From: Oleiagrimonas sp964566965
GTDB lineage: Bacteria > Pseudomonadota > Gammaproteobacteria > Xanthomonadales > Rhodanobacteraceae
Direction of reading: 5' to 3'
Length of the DNA stretch: 27,410 nucleotides
NCBI GenBank assembly: GCA_964566965.1
Contig: CAZMKO010000023.1
Span: forward strand, 1 to 27,410
The position numbers were made by a program, and so were the translations under genes. Positions 15,469 through 24,692 of the stretch are shown here, piece after piece (the stretch's first letter is position 1; each line of letters opens with the position of its first letter). Under the pieces are notes generated by a model. It did no database searches and was not told the DNA's origin. It saw nothing but the letters and a program-made list of their open reading frames with translations.

Positions 15469-16365
15469 ATGCTGACCATCCGCAACCTGTCAAAGACCTA
15501 CACCAACGGTGTGCAGGCGCTGAAGGACGTCTCGCTGGACATTCCCAACGGGATGTTCGGATTGCTGGGCCCCAACGGGGCCGGCAAGTCCACGCTGATG
15601 CGCACCATCGCCACGCTGCAGACGCCGGATGCCGGACGCATCGAGCTCGACGGCCAGGATCTGCTGGCCGACAGCCAGGCCACGCGCCGCCTGCTCGGCT
15701 ACCTGCCACAGGAATTCGGCGTGTACCCCAAGGTGTCGGCCCAGGACATGCTCGACCACCTGGCCATCCTCAAGGGTGTGACCGCGCGCAAGGAGCGCAA
15801 GGAGCTGGTCGAGGCGCTGCTCAACCAGGTCAACCTCTGGGACAAGCGCTGGCAGAAGCTGGGCGGTTTTTCCGGCGGCATGCGCCAGCGCTTCGGCATC
15901 GCCCAGGCGCTGATCGGCAACCCGCGCCTGGTCATCGTCGACGAACCGACGGCCGGCCTGGACCCGGCCGAACGCAACCGTTTTCTCAACCTGCTGGCGG
16001 AGATCGGCGAGCGCGTGGTGGTCATCCTGTCCACGCACATCGTCGAGGATGTCACCGACCTTTGCCCGCGCATGGCCATCATCGGCCAGGGCCGCGTGCT
16101 GCTGACCGGCGAACCCCACGAGGCCATCCGTGCGCTCGACGGACGCGTCTGGCAGCGCGGCATCGAGCGCACGCGTCTGGCCGACTACCAACAGCGCATG
16201 ACGGTGCTCTCGACCCGCCTGGCGGCCGGCGAGACCGTCATCCACGTACTGGCCGACGCGGCCCCGGAGGACGGATTCAGCGCCGTGGCGCCAGACCTGG
16301 AAGACGTCTACTTCGGCCAGCTGGAGCAGCAACGCGCATCCGACGACACGACACGGGCCGCCTGA
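15469..16365 (+). CDS. ABC transporter ATP-binding protein, partner of the permease/M1 fusion
   Basis: A 298-residue ATPase. Walker A is GPNGAGKST at residues 34-42, the Q-loop region is GYLPQEFGVYPKVSAQDML, the signature is FSGGMRQR (Phe instead of Leu), Walker B is LVIVDEPTAGLD and the switch His is in STHIVEDV. The C-terminal part from about residue 215 is an accessory domain. The ATG at 15469 follows GAGGGA by 9 bases; an in-frame extension to a GTG at 15430 has no support. The stop is 10 bases from the next gene, so this ATPase very likely drives the fusion permease encoded there. Confidence 0.94.
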   Translation: MLTIRNLSKTYTNGVQALKDVSLDIPNGMFGLLGPNGAGKSTLMRTIATLQTPDAGRIELDGQDLLADSQATRRLLGYLPQEFGVYPKVSAQDMLDHLAILKGVTARKERKELVEALLNQVNLWDKRWQKLGGFSGGMRQRFGIAQALIGNPRLVIVDEPTAGLDPAERNRFLNLLAEIGERVVVILSTHIVEDVTDLCPRMAIIGQGRVLLTGEPHEAIRALDGRVWQRGIERTRLADYQQRMTVLSTRLAAGETVIHVLADAAPEDGFSAVAPDLEDVYFGQLEQQRASDDTTRAA

Positions 16366-16375
16366 GGGGACACGC

Positions 16376-19300
16376 ATGTTCAAGGCAATTTTCAGCTTCG
16401 AGCTGCGCCAGCAGCTGAAGGGCCCGCTGCTGTGGACGTTCGTGGCCATCTTCTTCGGCGGCGCCCTGGCCCTGGTCAGCTCACCGGCGGTCAAGATCGG
16501 CAGCGCGGTCGGCAACGTGCACATCAACGCCCCCATCGTCATCACCAACCTGTCGGTGATGTTCGCCTTCCTGGGCACGCTGTTCGTGGTGGTATTCGTC
16601 GCCGGCGCCCTGCTGCGCGATTTCGAGCAGGGCACGGCCGAGACCTTGTTCAGCACACCGGTGTCACGCGGTGCCTATCTGGGCGGGCGCGTTGCCGCCG
16701 GTTTCCTGATCGTCCTGCTGGTGATTGGCGCGGCCCAGCTCGGCGCGCTGGCCGGCACGCTGATGCCCTGGATCGACGCGGCACGTGTCGGGCCGACGAC
16801 GGCCGGACCGTGGCTGTGGAACTTCGGCGTGATCCTGGTGCCGGACGTGTTGTTCGTCACCGCACTGCTGTTCGCGCTGGCCGCGGGGACCCGCTCGTTG
16901 CTGGCCACCTTCGTGGGTGTGATCGCACTGATTGTCCTGCGCAGCGTCGCCAACGCGCTGATGTCGGACATCGACAGCCATACGTTGGCGGCCCTGCTCG
17001 ATCCGTACGGCGCGCAGGCGGTGGGCGCCGCGACACGCTACTGGACGGCGCACGCCTACAACACGCAGCTGCCGCCGCTTGACGGTATCCTGCTGTGGAA
17101 CCGCCTGCTGTGGCTGGCCGTCACCGCGGCATTGTTCGCCACCGGCTTCGCGCTGTTCCGTACCCGTCGCGAGGGCGTGCGCCTGGCCTGGCCACGGCGC
17201 CGTGCGCGCGCGTCCGCCCCGGCCGACGCGACACCACGCACGTTGACGCTGCCGACACCCACCATGCACACCGGCCTGCGCGCGCAATGGCGCCAGATGC
17301 TGGCGGTGGCCGGCATGGACCTGCGCAACACCATGCGCGGCGTGCTGTTCATCACCATGCTGCTGCTCAGTCTGGCACTGCTGGTGGCGGTGCTGCTGCT
17401 CAGCGGCAAGATCTACGGTACGCCGGTGTATCCGGTCACCCACTTGATGGTTACCGATATCCGTAGCGCCTTCTCGCTGTTCCTGCTGATCGTGCTGGCG
17501 TTCTATGCCGGCGAGCTGGTCTGGCGCGAACGGACCCTGAAGGCCCACGAGGTGGGCGACGCCCTGCCGGTACCGGACTGGTCGGTGCTGGCCGGCAAGG
17601 CTCTGGCCCTGACCGCCGTCAGCGTGGTGTTTCTCGGTGTCGGCGCCCTGTTCACCGTTGGCTTCCAGCTGGTGCACGGCTACACCCATCTCCAGCCGGG
17701 CCTGTATCTGGCCGGCCTGTCGCTGGCCGCGATCGGCTTCATCCAGATCGGCGTGCTGGCCCTGGTGCTGCAGGTGCTGGCCAACAACAAGTACGTCGGC
17801 TACCTGCTGTTCGTGCTGTTCCTGGGTCTCATGGGCGTGATGGCGTACCTGGATCTGGACCACAACCTGTACCAGTACGCCGCATCACCCTCGGTGCCGT
17901 ATTCGGATCTCAACGGCTATGGCCATTTCCTGCCCGGCGCGCTGTGGTTCGACCTGTACTGGACGCTGTTCGCGGTGGCCCTGCTGGTGCTGGCCCGGCT
18001 GTTCCGCTGGCGCGGCACCGACCGCGGCGGCCGCTGGCGTCATGCCCGCTCCCGCCTGGCCCGCCGCCCGGTGTGGACAACCCTGGCGGTGTCGCTGCTG
18101 GCCTTCGCGCTGGTCGGCGGCTGGATCTTCTACAACACCAACGTGCTCAACCACTACGTCTCGGGCGACCAGGCCAAACAGCGCCAGGCCGACTACGAAA
18201 AGCGCTACGGAAAATTCGCCGACGCGCCGCAGCCGCGGATCACCAAGGTCGCCACGCGCGTGGACATCCACCCGCATCATCGCAAGCTGCACATCCACGC
18301 CACCTACCGGCTGGTCAACAAACATGCCAAGCCGATCGACACGCTGTACATCAACTGGGACCAGGACATTCCCCCTGCCGACCTGCATTTCGGCAAGCAC
18401 CGGCTGGTCAAGCGCGACGAGCGCGTGGGCTTTTCCATCTACAAGCTCGCGCAGCCCCTGCAGCCGGGCGCAAGCATGGATTTTTCCTTCGACCTGGACT
18501 ACACCGGCCGCGGTTTCCGCAACGAGCCCGGCGGCATGGACTTCCTGCTGGTGCACAACGGCACTTTCATCAACAACCGCCAGCTGTTCCCCAGCTTCGG
18601 CTACAACGCACAGTTCCAGCTCACCGACAAAAAGGACCGGCGCAAGTACGGTCTGGACCCGGACGTGCCGCGGATGCCGCCGCTGAGCGAGGACCCGGCC
18701 AAACGCGCCAACACCTACATCGCCAATGACGCCGACTGGATCTCGCTGGACTCGGTGGTCTCGACCGCCGCCGACCAGACCGCGCTGGCACCGGGCGACC
18801 TGGTGAAGACCTGGGAAAAGGATGGCCGGCGCTACTTCCACTACAAGACGCACTCGCCGATTCTCAACTTTTTCGTGTACCTGTCGGGAACCTGGAAGGT
18901 GCGTCACGCGCGCTGGAAGGATGTGGACATCAGCGTTCTGTACAACCCCGCGCATGCCTGGAACGTGGACGACATGATCGACTCGGTGAAGGCGTCGCTG
19001 GACTACTACACCACCCGCTACACGCCCTACCAGTTCAAGTATCTGCGCATCGTGGAGTTTCCGGGCTACCGCAGCTTCGCGCAGTCGTTCGCCGGCACCA
19101 TTCCGTTCTCCGAATCCATCGGCTTCATCGCCGACGTGGGCGGCAAGGATGACATCGATTACCCGTTCTACGTGACCGCCCACGAGGTCGCGCACCAGTG
19201 GTGGGCGCACCAGGTCATCGGTGCGAACATGCAGGGCGCGACCATGCTCAGCGAATCACTGGCGCAGTACTCGGCGCTGATGGTGATGAAACACCGTTAC

Positions 19301-19969
19301 GGTGCGCGGGCCATGCGCAAATTCCTGAAGTACGAGCTGGACACCTACCTCACCGGGCGCGTCACCGACAGCGTCGGCGAGACACCGCTGGGCAAGGTGG
19401 AGGGCCAGACCTACATCCGCTACAACAAGGCTTCGGCCATCTTCTACGCGCTGCAGGACTACATCGGCGAGGATGTCATCGACGGCGTGCTGAAGGGTTT
19501 CCTGCAGGCGAAAGGGTTCCAGCAGCCGCCCTACACCACGTCCAGGGAATTCGTGGACGCGTTGAAGGCCGGAACCGATGGCAAGTGGAACGCGCTGATC
19601 GACGACTCGTTCTGGAAGATCACCCTGTACGACAACCGGGTTGCCTCGGCCACCGCCAAACGGCTGCCCGATGGCCGGTACCGCGTGACCATGAAGGTGC
19701 ACGCAGCCAAGTATCACGCCGACGACAAGGGCAAGCAGACCCGTGCGCGCATGGATATTCCGGTCGAGATCGGCGTGTTCGGCAAACCACCGGGGGGCGT
19801 CGAAGCCGACCAGAAGATCCTTCATCTCGAGAAGCGCCGCGTCGAGGACGGCGACAGCACGCTGACCTTCACGGTCGACGGCAAGCCCTGGGAAGTGGGC
19901 ATCGACCCGTACAACGAACTGGTCGACCGCAACACCTCGGACAACCGCAAGCAGGTCGTCGTGCCGTAG
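16376..19969 (+). CDS. ABC-2 permease fused to M1-family zinc peptidase domain
   Basis: A 1197-residue membrane protein in two parts. Residues 1 to about 590 contain two sets of roughly six transmembrane helices, the first from VAIFFGGALALVS and the last near TTLAVSLLAFALVGGWIFYNTNVL, resembling two ABC-2 permease halves. Residues about 610-1197 are an M1 (gluzincin) peptidase domain: a beta-rich start, the zinc motif HEVAH (His936, Glu937, His940), a third ligand Glu960 in LSESLAQYS, and a helical tail. The M1 exopeptidase motif GxMEN is not visible; AGTIPFSES (906-914) stands near its place. The peptidase domain is probably periplasmic (inference from helix count). The ribosome site is GAGGGGA. 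The architecture is known from Xanthomonadales and Bacteroidota genomes, but I know of no established substrate. Confidence 0.93.
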   Translation: MFKAIFSFELRQQLKGPLLWTFVAIFFGGALALVSSPAVKIGSAVGNVHINAPIVITNLSVMFAFLGTLFVVVFVAGALLRDFEQGTAETLFSTPVSRGAYLGGRVAAGFLIVLLVIGAAQLGALAGTLMPWIDAARVGPTTAGPWLWNFGVILVPDVLFVTALLFALAAGTRSLLATFVGVIALIVLRSVANALMSDIDSHTLAALLDPYGAQAVGAATRYWTAHAYNTQLPPLDGILLWNRLLWLAVTAALFATGFALFRTRREGVRLAWPRRRARASAPADATPRTLTLPTPTMHTGLRAQWRQMLAVAGMDLRNTMRGVLFITMLLLSLALLVAVLLLSGKIYGTPVYPVTHLMVTDIRSAFSLFLLIVLAFYAGELVWRERTLKAHEVGDALPVPDWSVLAGKALALTAVSVVFLGVGALFTVGFQLVHGYTHLQPGLYLAGLSLAAIGFIQIGVLALVLQVLANNKYVGYLLFVLFLGLMGVMAYLDLDHNLYQYAASPSVPYSDLNGYGHFLPGALWFDLYWTLFAVALLVLARLFRWRGTDRGGRWRHARSRLARRPVWTTLAVSLLAFALVGGWIFYNTNVLNHYVSGDQAKQRQADYEKRYGKFADAPQPRITKVATRVDIHPHHRKLHIHATYRLVNKHAKPIDTLYINWDQDIPPADLHFGKHRLVKRDERVGFSIYKLAQPLQPGASMDFSFDLDYTGRGFRNEPGGMDFLLVHNGTFINNRQLFPSFGYNAQFQLTDKKDRRKYGLDPDVPRMPPLSEDPAKRANTYIANDADWISLDSVVSTAADQTALAPGDLVKTWEKDGRRYFHYKTHSPILNFFVYLSGTWKVRHARWKDVDISVLYNPAHAWNVDDMIDSVKASLDYYTTRYTPYQFKYLRIVEFPGYRSFAQSFAGTIPFSESIGFIADVGGKDDIDYPFYVTAHEVAHQWWAHQVIGANMQGATMLSESLAQYSALMVMKHRYGARAMRKFLKYELDTYLTGRVTDSVGETPLGKVEGQTYIRYNKASAIFYALQDYIGEDVIDGVLKGFLQAKGFQQPPYTTSREFVDALKAGTDGKWNALIDDSFWKITLYDNRVASATAKRLPDGRYRVTMKVHAAKYHADDKGKQTRARMDIPVEIGVFGKPPGGVEADQKILHLEKRRVEDGDSTLTFTVDGKPWEVGIDPYNELVDRNTSDNRKQVVVP

Positions 19970-20029
19970 GGAAACTCTGATTGAACCCGGCGCAGGCATC
20001 ATGGCAATCGGCCACGCGCCGGCGACGCC

Positions 20030-20788
20030 TCAATGCCCGATCTGGAGCAGGTCCAGGCGCGAACCGTCGGCGAGGCGCGCGTCCAGGCCGTTTTCCAGCC
20101 GGTCCAACTCGCGCACGTCCGGGCACATCGCCTGGATGCGTGGACGCAGGGTATCGAGCTTGCGACGTACGCGCGCTTCCAGGGTCGCACGCATGCCGGT
20201 GGCCTGGTCACGCAGTTGCTGCACGCTGTCCATGTCGCCGCTGACCGCCGCGGCCAGTGAACGCTGCAGCAAGGGTCCGGCCAGCAACGGCGTGATGGTC
20301 GCCATGCGCTGCGCGAGATATTGCCGGAATGCCGGGCCGTGCCAGTCGCGGGTGCTGCGACTGGTGGCAATGCGCTGCTCGAGGTCGGCCACCGCCGTAT
20401 CCAAGGGGCCGTCCAATGCCGGTCCGTCCAGCGCCGGCGCCGACACCCGCGCCTGTTCGCGTACGGCATCGGCGGCCAGCTCGACGCCGCGCGAGGCCAC
20501 CGACCGCACCCGTGGCAACAACGCCCGCACACCGCGCTCGATGGCGCGCACACGTCCTTGATCCGCCGGACCAAGGGGCAGCGCACGCCCGTCCACCACC
20601 AGCCCGCCATCGTGCATGCGCACCTCGCGGGGCGCCGCACCGGCACGCTGGAAAAGCAATCCGTCGTCCCGAAGCATCAGGTCGTAGTCACTGCGCGCGT
20701 GGCAGACATCCAGCGAATCGGCGGCGAGAGCGCCGCCCCACGGCATCAGTGCGGCCAGAAGAAAGCAGAACCACAGCAATCCGCGCAT
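20030..20788 (-). CDS. YggN / DUF2884 family exported protein
   Basis: A 252-residue protein with a signal peptide (MRGLLWFCFLLAALMPWGGALAA), likely periplasmic. The mature start CHARSDYDLMLRDDGLLFQR, then VRMHDGGLVVDGRALPLGPADQGRVRAIERGVRALLPRV, are the pattern of the DUF2884 (YggN) family. The second half is helical and charged, with two Cys in the mature chain that may pair. The family has no established function. The ATG at 20788 has GAGG 6-7 bases upstream; a GTG at 20803 would add five residues. It converges with the M1 fusion gene. Confidence 0.85.
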   Translation of the reverse strand: MRGLLWFCFLLAALMPWGGALAADSLDVCHARSDYDLMLRDDGLLFQRAGAAPREVRMHDGGLVVDGRALPLGPADQGRVRAIERGVRALLPRVRSVASRGVELAADAVREQARVSAPALDGPALDGPLDTAVADLEQRIATSRSTRDWHGPAFRQYLAQRMATITPLLAGPLLQRSLAAAVSGDMDSVQQLRDQATGMRATLEARVRRKLDTLRPRIQAMCPDVRELDRLENGLDARLADGSRLDLLQIGH

Positions 20789-20843
20789 GCGACACCTCGA
20801 CACATCGTTTCAATGCAACAGAGACACGCCGCATGGGCATGCC

Positions 20844-21398
20844 TCAACCGGGTCGGCGCCGCGGCAGGAATTGCGCGCGTACCGACGGTTTGCCCAGACG
20901 CCAGCACAACCAGGCCAGAACCGGAACGGACACGGCCTTGAGTCCCATCGCCACCAGATATTCCCGGTGCATCCGCGCGACCATGTCGCGAGCCACCGCA
21001 CCCACGCCTGGCCCATCCGTGAGCGCCGTCATCTGGTCATTGAACGTGCTCCAGCGCGCCACCAGCATGACGGTGGTCACCAGCAGCCACAGCGCCAACA
21101 CGCCCGCCACCACCCGCAACGCGGATCGTGCCCACGCCCGCCGCAACAAGGCACCGGCGGCACAGACCACGGTGAGGCAGGCCACGACCAGATAGGCGAT
21201 GTCCCAGGCCAGTATGGCGGTCAGGTCGGCATGCCGCGCACGCCAGGACGTGTCACCCAGCAATCCGGCCACGCGCCAGGCATGCACGCAGTACTGCAAC
21301 ACGCCGAAGATGGCCAGCAACAGGAGCAACCATGTGACCAGGCGCCAGACGGCGAAACGGGAGCCGCGAGCGTGCGGCGCAACGGCGGGATCGGGCAT
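20844..21398 (-). CDS. Four-helix membrane protein, function unknown
   Basis: A 184-residue protein with four clear hydrophobic helices: VTWLLLLLAIFGVLQYCVHAW, LAWDIAYLVVACLTVVCAAGALL, ALRVVAGVLALWLLVTTVMLVA and YLVAMGLKAVSVPVLAWLCW, with a basic C-terminus. I do not recognise a family. The ATG at 21398 has GGAT 4-7 bases upstream. It is 55 bases before the YggN-like gene on the same strand and may be co-transcribed with it. Confidence 0.8.
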   Translation of the reverse strand: MPDPAVAPHARGSRFAVWRLVTWLLLLLAIFGVLQYCVHAWRVAGLLGDTSWRARHADLTAILAWDIAYLVVACLTVVCAAGALLRRAWARSALRVVAGVLALWLLVTTVMLVARWSTFNDQMTALTDGPGVGAVARDMVARMHREYLVAMGLKAVSVPVLAWLCWRLGKPSVRAQFLPRRRPG

Positions 21399-21450
21399 GG
21401 GTCATCCGCTCAATGGGAAAACGCCAGTGTACAGGCGCCCGCCGCGTGCG

Positions 21451-21481
21451 GCAGTGGCGGGCGCACCGCACCCGCCACTGC
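21451..21481. terminator. Strong GC hairpin after the lipoprotein gene
   Basis: GCAGTGGCGGG (21451-21461) pairs perfectly with CCCGCCACTGC (21471-21481) around a 9-base loop. It begins 8 bases past the stop of the minus-strand lipoprotein gene. The T run (21486-21490) is on the plus-strand side, so on the minus strand it is a stem without U tail. Confidence 0.6.
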
Positions 21482-21488
21482 ACGCTTT

Positions 21489-21959
21489 TTACTTGCGGCT
21501 GATGGTGAATTTGCCCACGTCCACGCCAAGATCGACGCCCTCGCCGGTGCCGGCCAATGCCAGCGACACTTCGCCCTTGGTCATGACCTGCGCCTCGCCG
21601 GACTTGACCACGCCGGCATGCGCGCCGCCCTGCGCATAACTGCCGAGCACGTCCCGGATGTTGTGCACGTCGGAGAACTTGCCGGTGCCGTTGTCGACAT
21701 GCCACTTGCCGGCCGTCAGGCCGCCACCGCGCACGGCGATCTTCACCGGCATGCTGCTGCCATCGGCACAGCGGACCGTGCCCTCGCCGTCGGCATGCTT
21801 GTAGATGGCGGACCAGCCGCTCAGCGAGAAGGTCATCTTGCAATCCAGATCCGCGGTCCCGGTCCGGGAGGCGTCCTGCGACTGGGCGGCCGTCGTCGAG
21901 CATCCGGCACAAGCCAAGACCAGGGCGGCCCCCAGCGACATCATCAAATGCTTGTTCAT
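21489..21959 (-). CDS. Predicted lipoprotein of unknown function
   Basis: A 156-residue protein with a lipoprotein-type signal (MNKHLMMSLGAALVLACAGCSTT); acylation could be at Cys17 or Cys20. The mature part is Gly-rich and probably beta: TFSLSGWSAIYKHADGEGTVRCADG, then KIAVRGGGLTAGKWHVDNGTGKFSDV, and a C-terminal GEGVDLGVDVGKFTISRK. Two Cys (in LDCKM and VRCADG) may form a disulfide. I do not recognise the family. The ATG at 21959 has an excellent ribosome site (AAGGAGG), suggesting strong expression. A hairpin follows. Confidence 0.85.
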   Translation of the reverse strand: MNKHLMMSLGAALVLACAGCSTTAAQSQDASRTGTADLDCKMTFSLSGWSAIYKHADGEGTVRCADGSSMPVKIAVRGGGLTAGKWHVDNGTGKFSDVHNIRDVLGSYAQGGAHAGVVKSGEAQVMTKGEVSLALAGTGEGVDLGVDVGKFTISRK

Positions 21960-22051
21960 GATCAACCTCCTTGCAACATGGTGAACCTGCATTATTCATC
22001 GGTCCGGCTGAACAGAACGGCCGACGCACGGGACGATATTCAGGAACCATC

Positions 22052-22189
22052 ATGCCATCTGAACACGACGCACCGGCCGGCCAGTACCCGCTCTGGCGCG
22101 GCGTGTGCCGCGCGCAGCACACCCGCACGCGCGCACACACTGACGCGTCCTGTGTAGACTTCATGCATGCATCCCCAAACGCGAGGTGA
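22052..22189 (+). CDS. Possible 45-residue leader ORF before uspA
   Basis: The frame starts ATG with AGGA 7 bases upstream and stops 3 bases before the uspA ATG, overlapping the uspA ribosome site. The peptide (MPSEHDAPAGQYPLWRGVCRA and onward) is rich in His, Arg and Thr and matches nothing I know. It may be chance in a GC-rich leader. Confidence 0.22.
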   Translation: MPSEHDAPAGQYPLWRGVCRAQHTRTRAHTDASCVDFMHASPNAR

Positions 22190-22192
22190 GCG

Positions 22193-22609
22193 ATGATCAA
22201 GCAAACACTGGTCGGCTACGACGGATCGGAATCGTCACGGCGCGCCTTCCGCTTCGCCTTGGACATGATGCGTGCCACCGGCGGACGAGTGCATGTGCTG
22301 TCGGTGCTGCAGGTTACCGAGGGCGGAGCCGACGTATGCGCCATGATGATGACCGACAAGGGCGACGAGCACGCCAGCGAACTGCGTACCGAACTCGCCG
22401 AGCAGGCACCGGACGACGCGGACCTCTACGACGTGCGTGTGGTGTACGGCTCGCCGGGCGACGCGCTGCTGGCACAGGTACGCGAACACGAGTGCGAACA
22501 CATCGTCATCGGCCACACCGGGCGCGGAGCGTTGCTGCGCTGGCTGCTGGGTTCGGTATCCAGCGACATCATCGCCCGCGCGCATGTCCCGGTGACCGTG
22601 GTTCGCTGA
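22193..22609 (+). CDS. Universal stress protein (UspA family)
   Basis: A 138-residue single-domain Usp. It begins MIKQTLVGYDGSESSRRAF (beta-1 and the Asp that contacts the nucleotide) and ends IARAHVPVTVVR. The ATP-binding pattern G-x2-G-x9-G-S is complete (Gly107, Gly110, Gly120, Ser121), so it belongs to the nucleotide-binding subgroup. These cytoplasmic proteins help survival during growth arrest and stress; the exact target is unknown. The ribosome site is GAGGTGA before the ATG. A diiron protein gene follows after 142 bases. Confidence 0.95.
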   Translation: MIKQTLVGYDGSESSRRAFRFALDMMRATGGRVHVLSVLQVTEGGADVCAMMMTDKGDEHASELRTELAEQAPDDADLYDVRVVYGSPGDALLAQVREHECEHIVIGHTGRGALLRWLLGSVSSDIIARAHVPVTVVR

Positions 22610-22619
22610 GCTTCCGCCC

Positions 22620-22641
22620 GCCCGGCTTCCTGAACCCGGGC
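22620..22641 (+). terminator. Weak hairpin after uspA
   Basis: GCCCGG (22620-22625) pairs with CCGGGC (22636-22641), with a 10-base loop and only two T after it. It could partly end the uspA transcript. Confidence 0.35.
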
Positions 22642-22751
22642 TTGCTGGCCGAACCGATCGCCTTTTCACAACCCCGGCAGCGGCGTTTATGATGATTCGG
22701 CGTGCCGCCGCGACGCGACACGACCCACGCTGAACGCCGGAGGACACAGCC

Positions 22752-23573
22752 GTGCCTGATTCAACCGGGTTGCCCTGGACGCTCGACAGCATCGATTTCG
22801 ACCGCATCGACGTCGAGCGCATTCGCGCCAACGACGACCTGATGTGCCTGCTGTGCGCATCGGCTTTCATCGAGAGCGGCTCGGATTTGTACACCCACAA
22901 CCTGGTGCGCCACTACGACGGCAACACCGAAATCCAGGACTGGCTGGGCAATCACTGGGAACACGAAGAGCTGCAGCACGGCCGTGCCCTGGCCACCTAC
23001 GTGCAGCATGTATGGCCTGATTTCGACTGGGACGCGGCGTTCAAAAGCTTCTTCGACGAGTATTCCGCCGTCTGCACCGCCGAGGAGCTGGAATCGTCGC
23101 GCTGCCTGGAAATGGCCGCGCGCTGCGTGGTCGAGACCGGCACCGCCACGCTCTACCGCGCCATCCACGAAGCCACCGACGAACCGGTGCTCAGGGACCT
23201 GACCCGGCGCATCAAGAGCGACGAGGTGCGCCATTACAGCCACTTCTACCACTATTTCCAGAAGTACCAGGCCGAACGGCGCCACGGCCGTATCGCGGTG
23301 ATGCGCACGCTGTGGCGGCGCCTGCGCGAGATCGGCAACGAGGACGGCGACATCGCGCTGCGCCACGTGTTCAAGTTCCGCCATCCCGAGTACCTCGCGG
23401 ACCAGGCCACCTTCCGCCAGGCCAGCGACCGCATCTACGGTTTCGTGCGCCACAACCTGTCGGCGCAGATGGCGATCAAGATGATGCTCAAGCCGCTGGA
23501 CCTGCCGCCGCGCATCCACGCCGGCGTGCAGCCGCCGCTGACCTGGGCGGTGACGCGCTTCGCGTTGCATTGA
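22752..23573 (+). CDS. Ferritin-like diiron protein, function unknown
   Basis: A 273-residue soluble helical protein. Its spacing fits the diiron ferritin-like fold: Glu41 (FIESGSDLY), Glu73xxHis76 (EHEELQHGRA), Glu128 (RCVVETGTATLY) and Glu158xxHis161 (KSDEVRHYSHFYHYF). This is the E + ExxH + E + ExxH set used by ribonucleotide reductase R2, acyl-ACP desaturases and related oxidases. The His/Tyr-rich helix after the second ExxH is notable. The role could be an oxidase or desaturase-like activity, or iron handling; I cannot choose. It starts GTG at 22752 with GGAGG 8 bases upstream. No electron-transfer partner is adjacent. A hairpin follows at 23599-23625. Confidence 0.82.
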   Translation: MPDSTGLPWTLDSIDFDRIDVERIRANDDLMCLLCASAFIESGSDLYTHNLVRHYDGNTEIQDWLGNHWEHEELQHGRALATYVQHVWPDFDWDAAFKSFFDEYSAVCTAEELESSRCLEMAARCVVETGTATLYRAIHEATDEPVLRDLTRRIKSDEVRHYSHFYHYFQKYQAERRHGRIAVMRTLWRRLREIGNEDGDIALRHVFKFRHPEYLADQATFRQASDRIYGFVRHNLSAQMAIKMMLKPLDLPPRIHAGVQPPLTWAVTRFALH

Positions 23574-23598
23574 CGAGACGGCCCCACTCCGCCGCAAT

Positions 23599-23625
23599 GC
23601 GCAGCGGGCACTGCCCGCCCTGCGC
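23599..23625 (+). terminator. Hairpin after the diiron protein gene
   Basis: GCGCAG-CGGGC (23599-23609) pairs with GCCCG-CC-CTGCGC (23613-23625) around a 3-base loop, with a 2-base bulge. It lies 26 bases past the stop and before the next promoter. No T run follows. Confidence 0.55.
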
Positions 23626-23671
23626 TGCCGTGCCGAATTTGATACGGATCGAGACCTGTTTCGGGTTAGGC

Positions 23672-23700
23672 TTGCCAATCGGGATGTATCTAAATACTAT
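23672..23700 (+). promoter_or_regulatory. Strong promoter of the YadGH-like operon
   Basis: TTGCCA (23672-23677) and TACTAT (23695-23700) are separated by exactly 17 bases; each matches five or four of six sigma-70 consensus bases. It is set in locally AT-rich DNA. Transcription would begin near 23707, 26 bases before the ATG. Confidence 0.65.
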
Positions 23701-23710
23701 ACCGTTTAGT
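23696..23710. promoter_or_regulatory. Palindromic operator overlapping the -10
   Basis: ACTATACCGTTTAGT matches its reverse complement at 12 of 14 positions outside the central base. It covers most of the -10 and the start site. Size, symmetry and position are those of TetR-family operators; the regulator is not encoded in the window. Confidence 0.55.
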
Positions 23711-23732
23711 TCAATTATTTGCGGCCGAATGC

Positions 23733-24688
<956 letters not shown>

Positions 24689-24692
<4 letters not shown>

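Noticed and set aside
14784..16418. 544-residue plus-strand frame across aceF 5' end and the ABC ATPase
   Set aside because: It crosses a divergent promoter region and is out of frame with both real genes.
17885..19210. 441-residue minus-strand frame opposite the M1 domain
   Set aside because: It is a shadow of the HEVAH-containing gene.
19987..20022. Inverted repeat CCGGCGC / GCGCCGG between convergent genes
   Set aside because: Seven-base arms around a 22-base loop in GC-rich DNA are not enough to call a terminator.
22120..22145. Alternating CG/CA tract that could form Z-DNA
   Set aside because: Short and expected in GC-rich sequence; no functional context.
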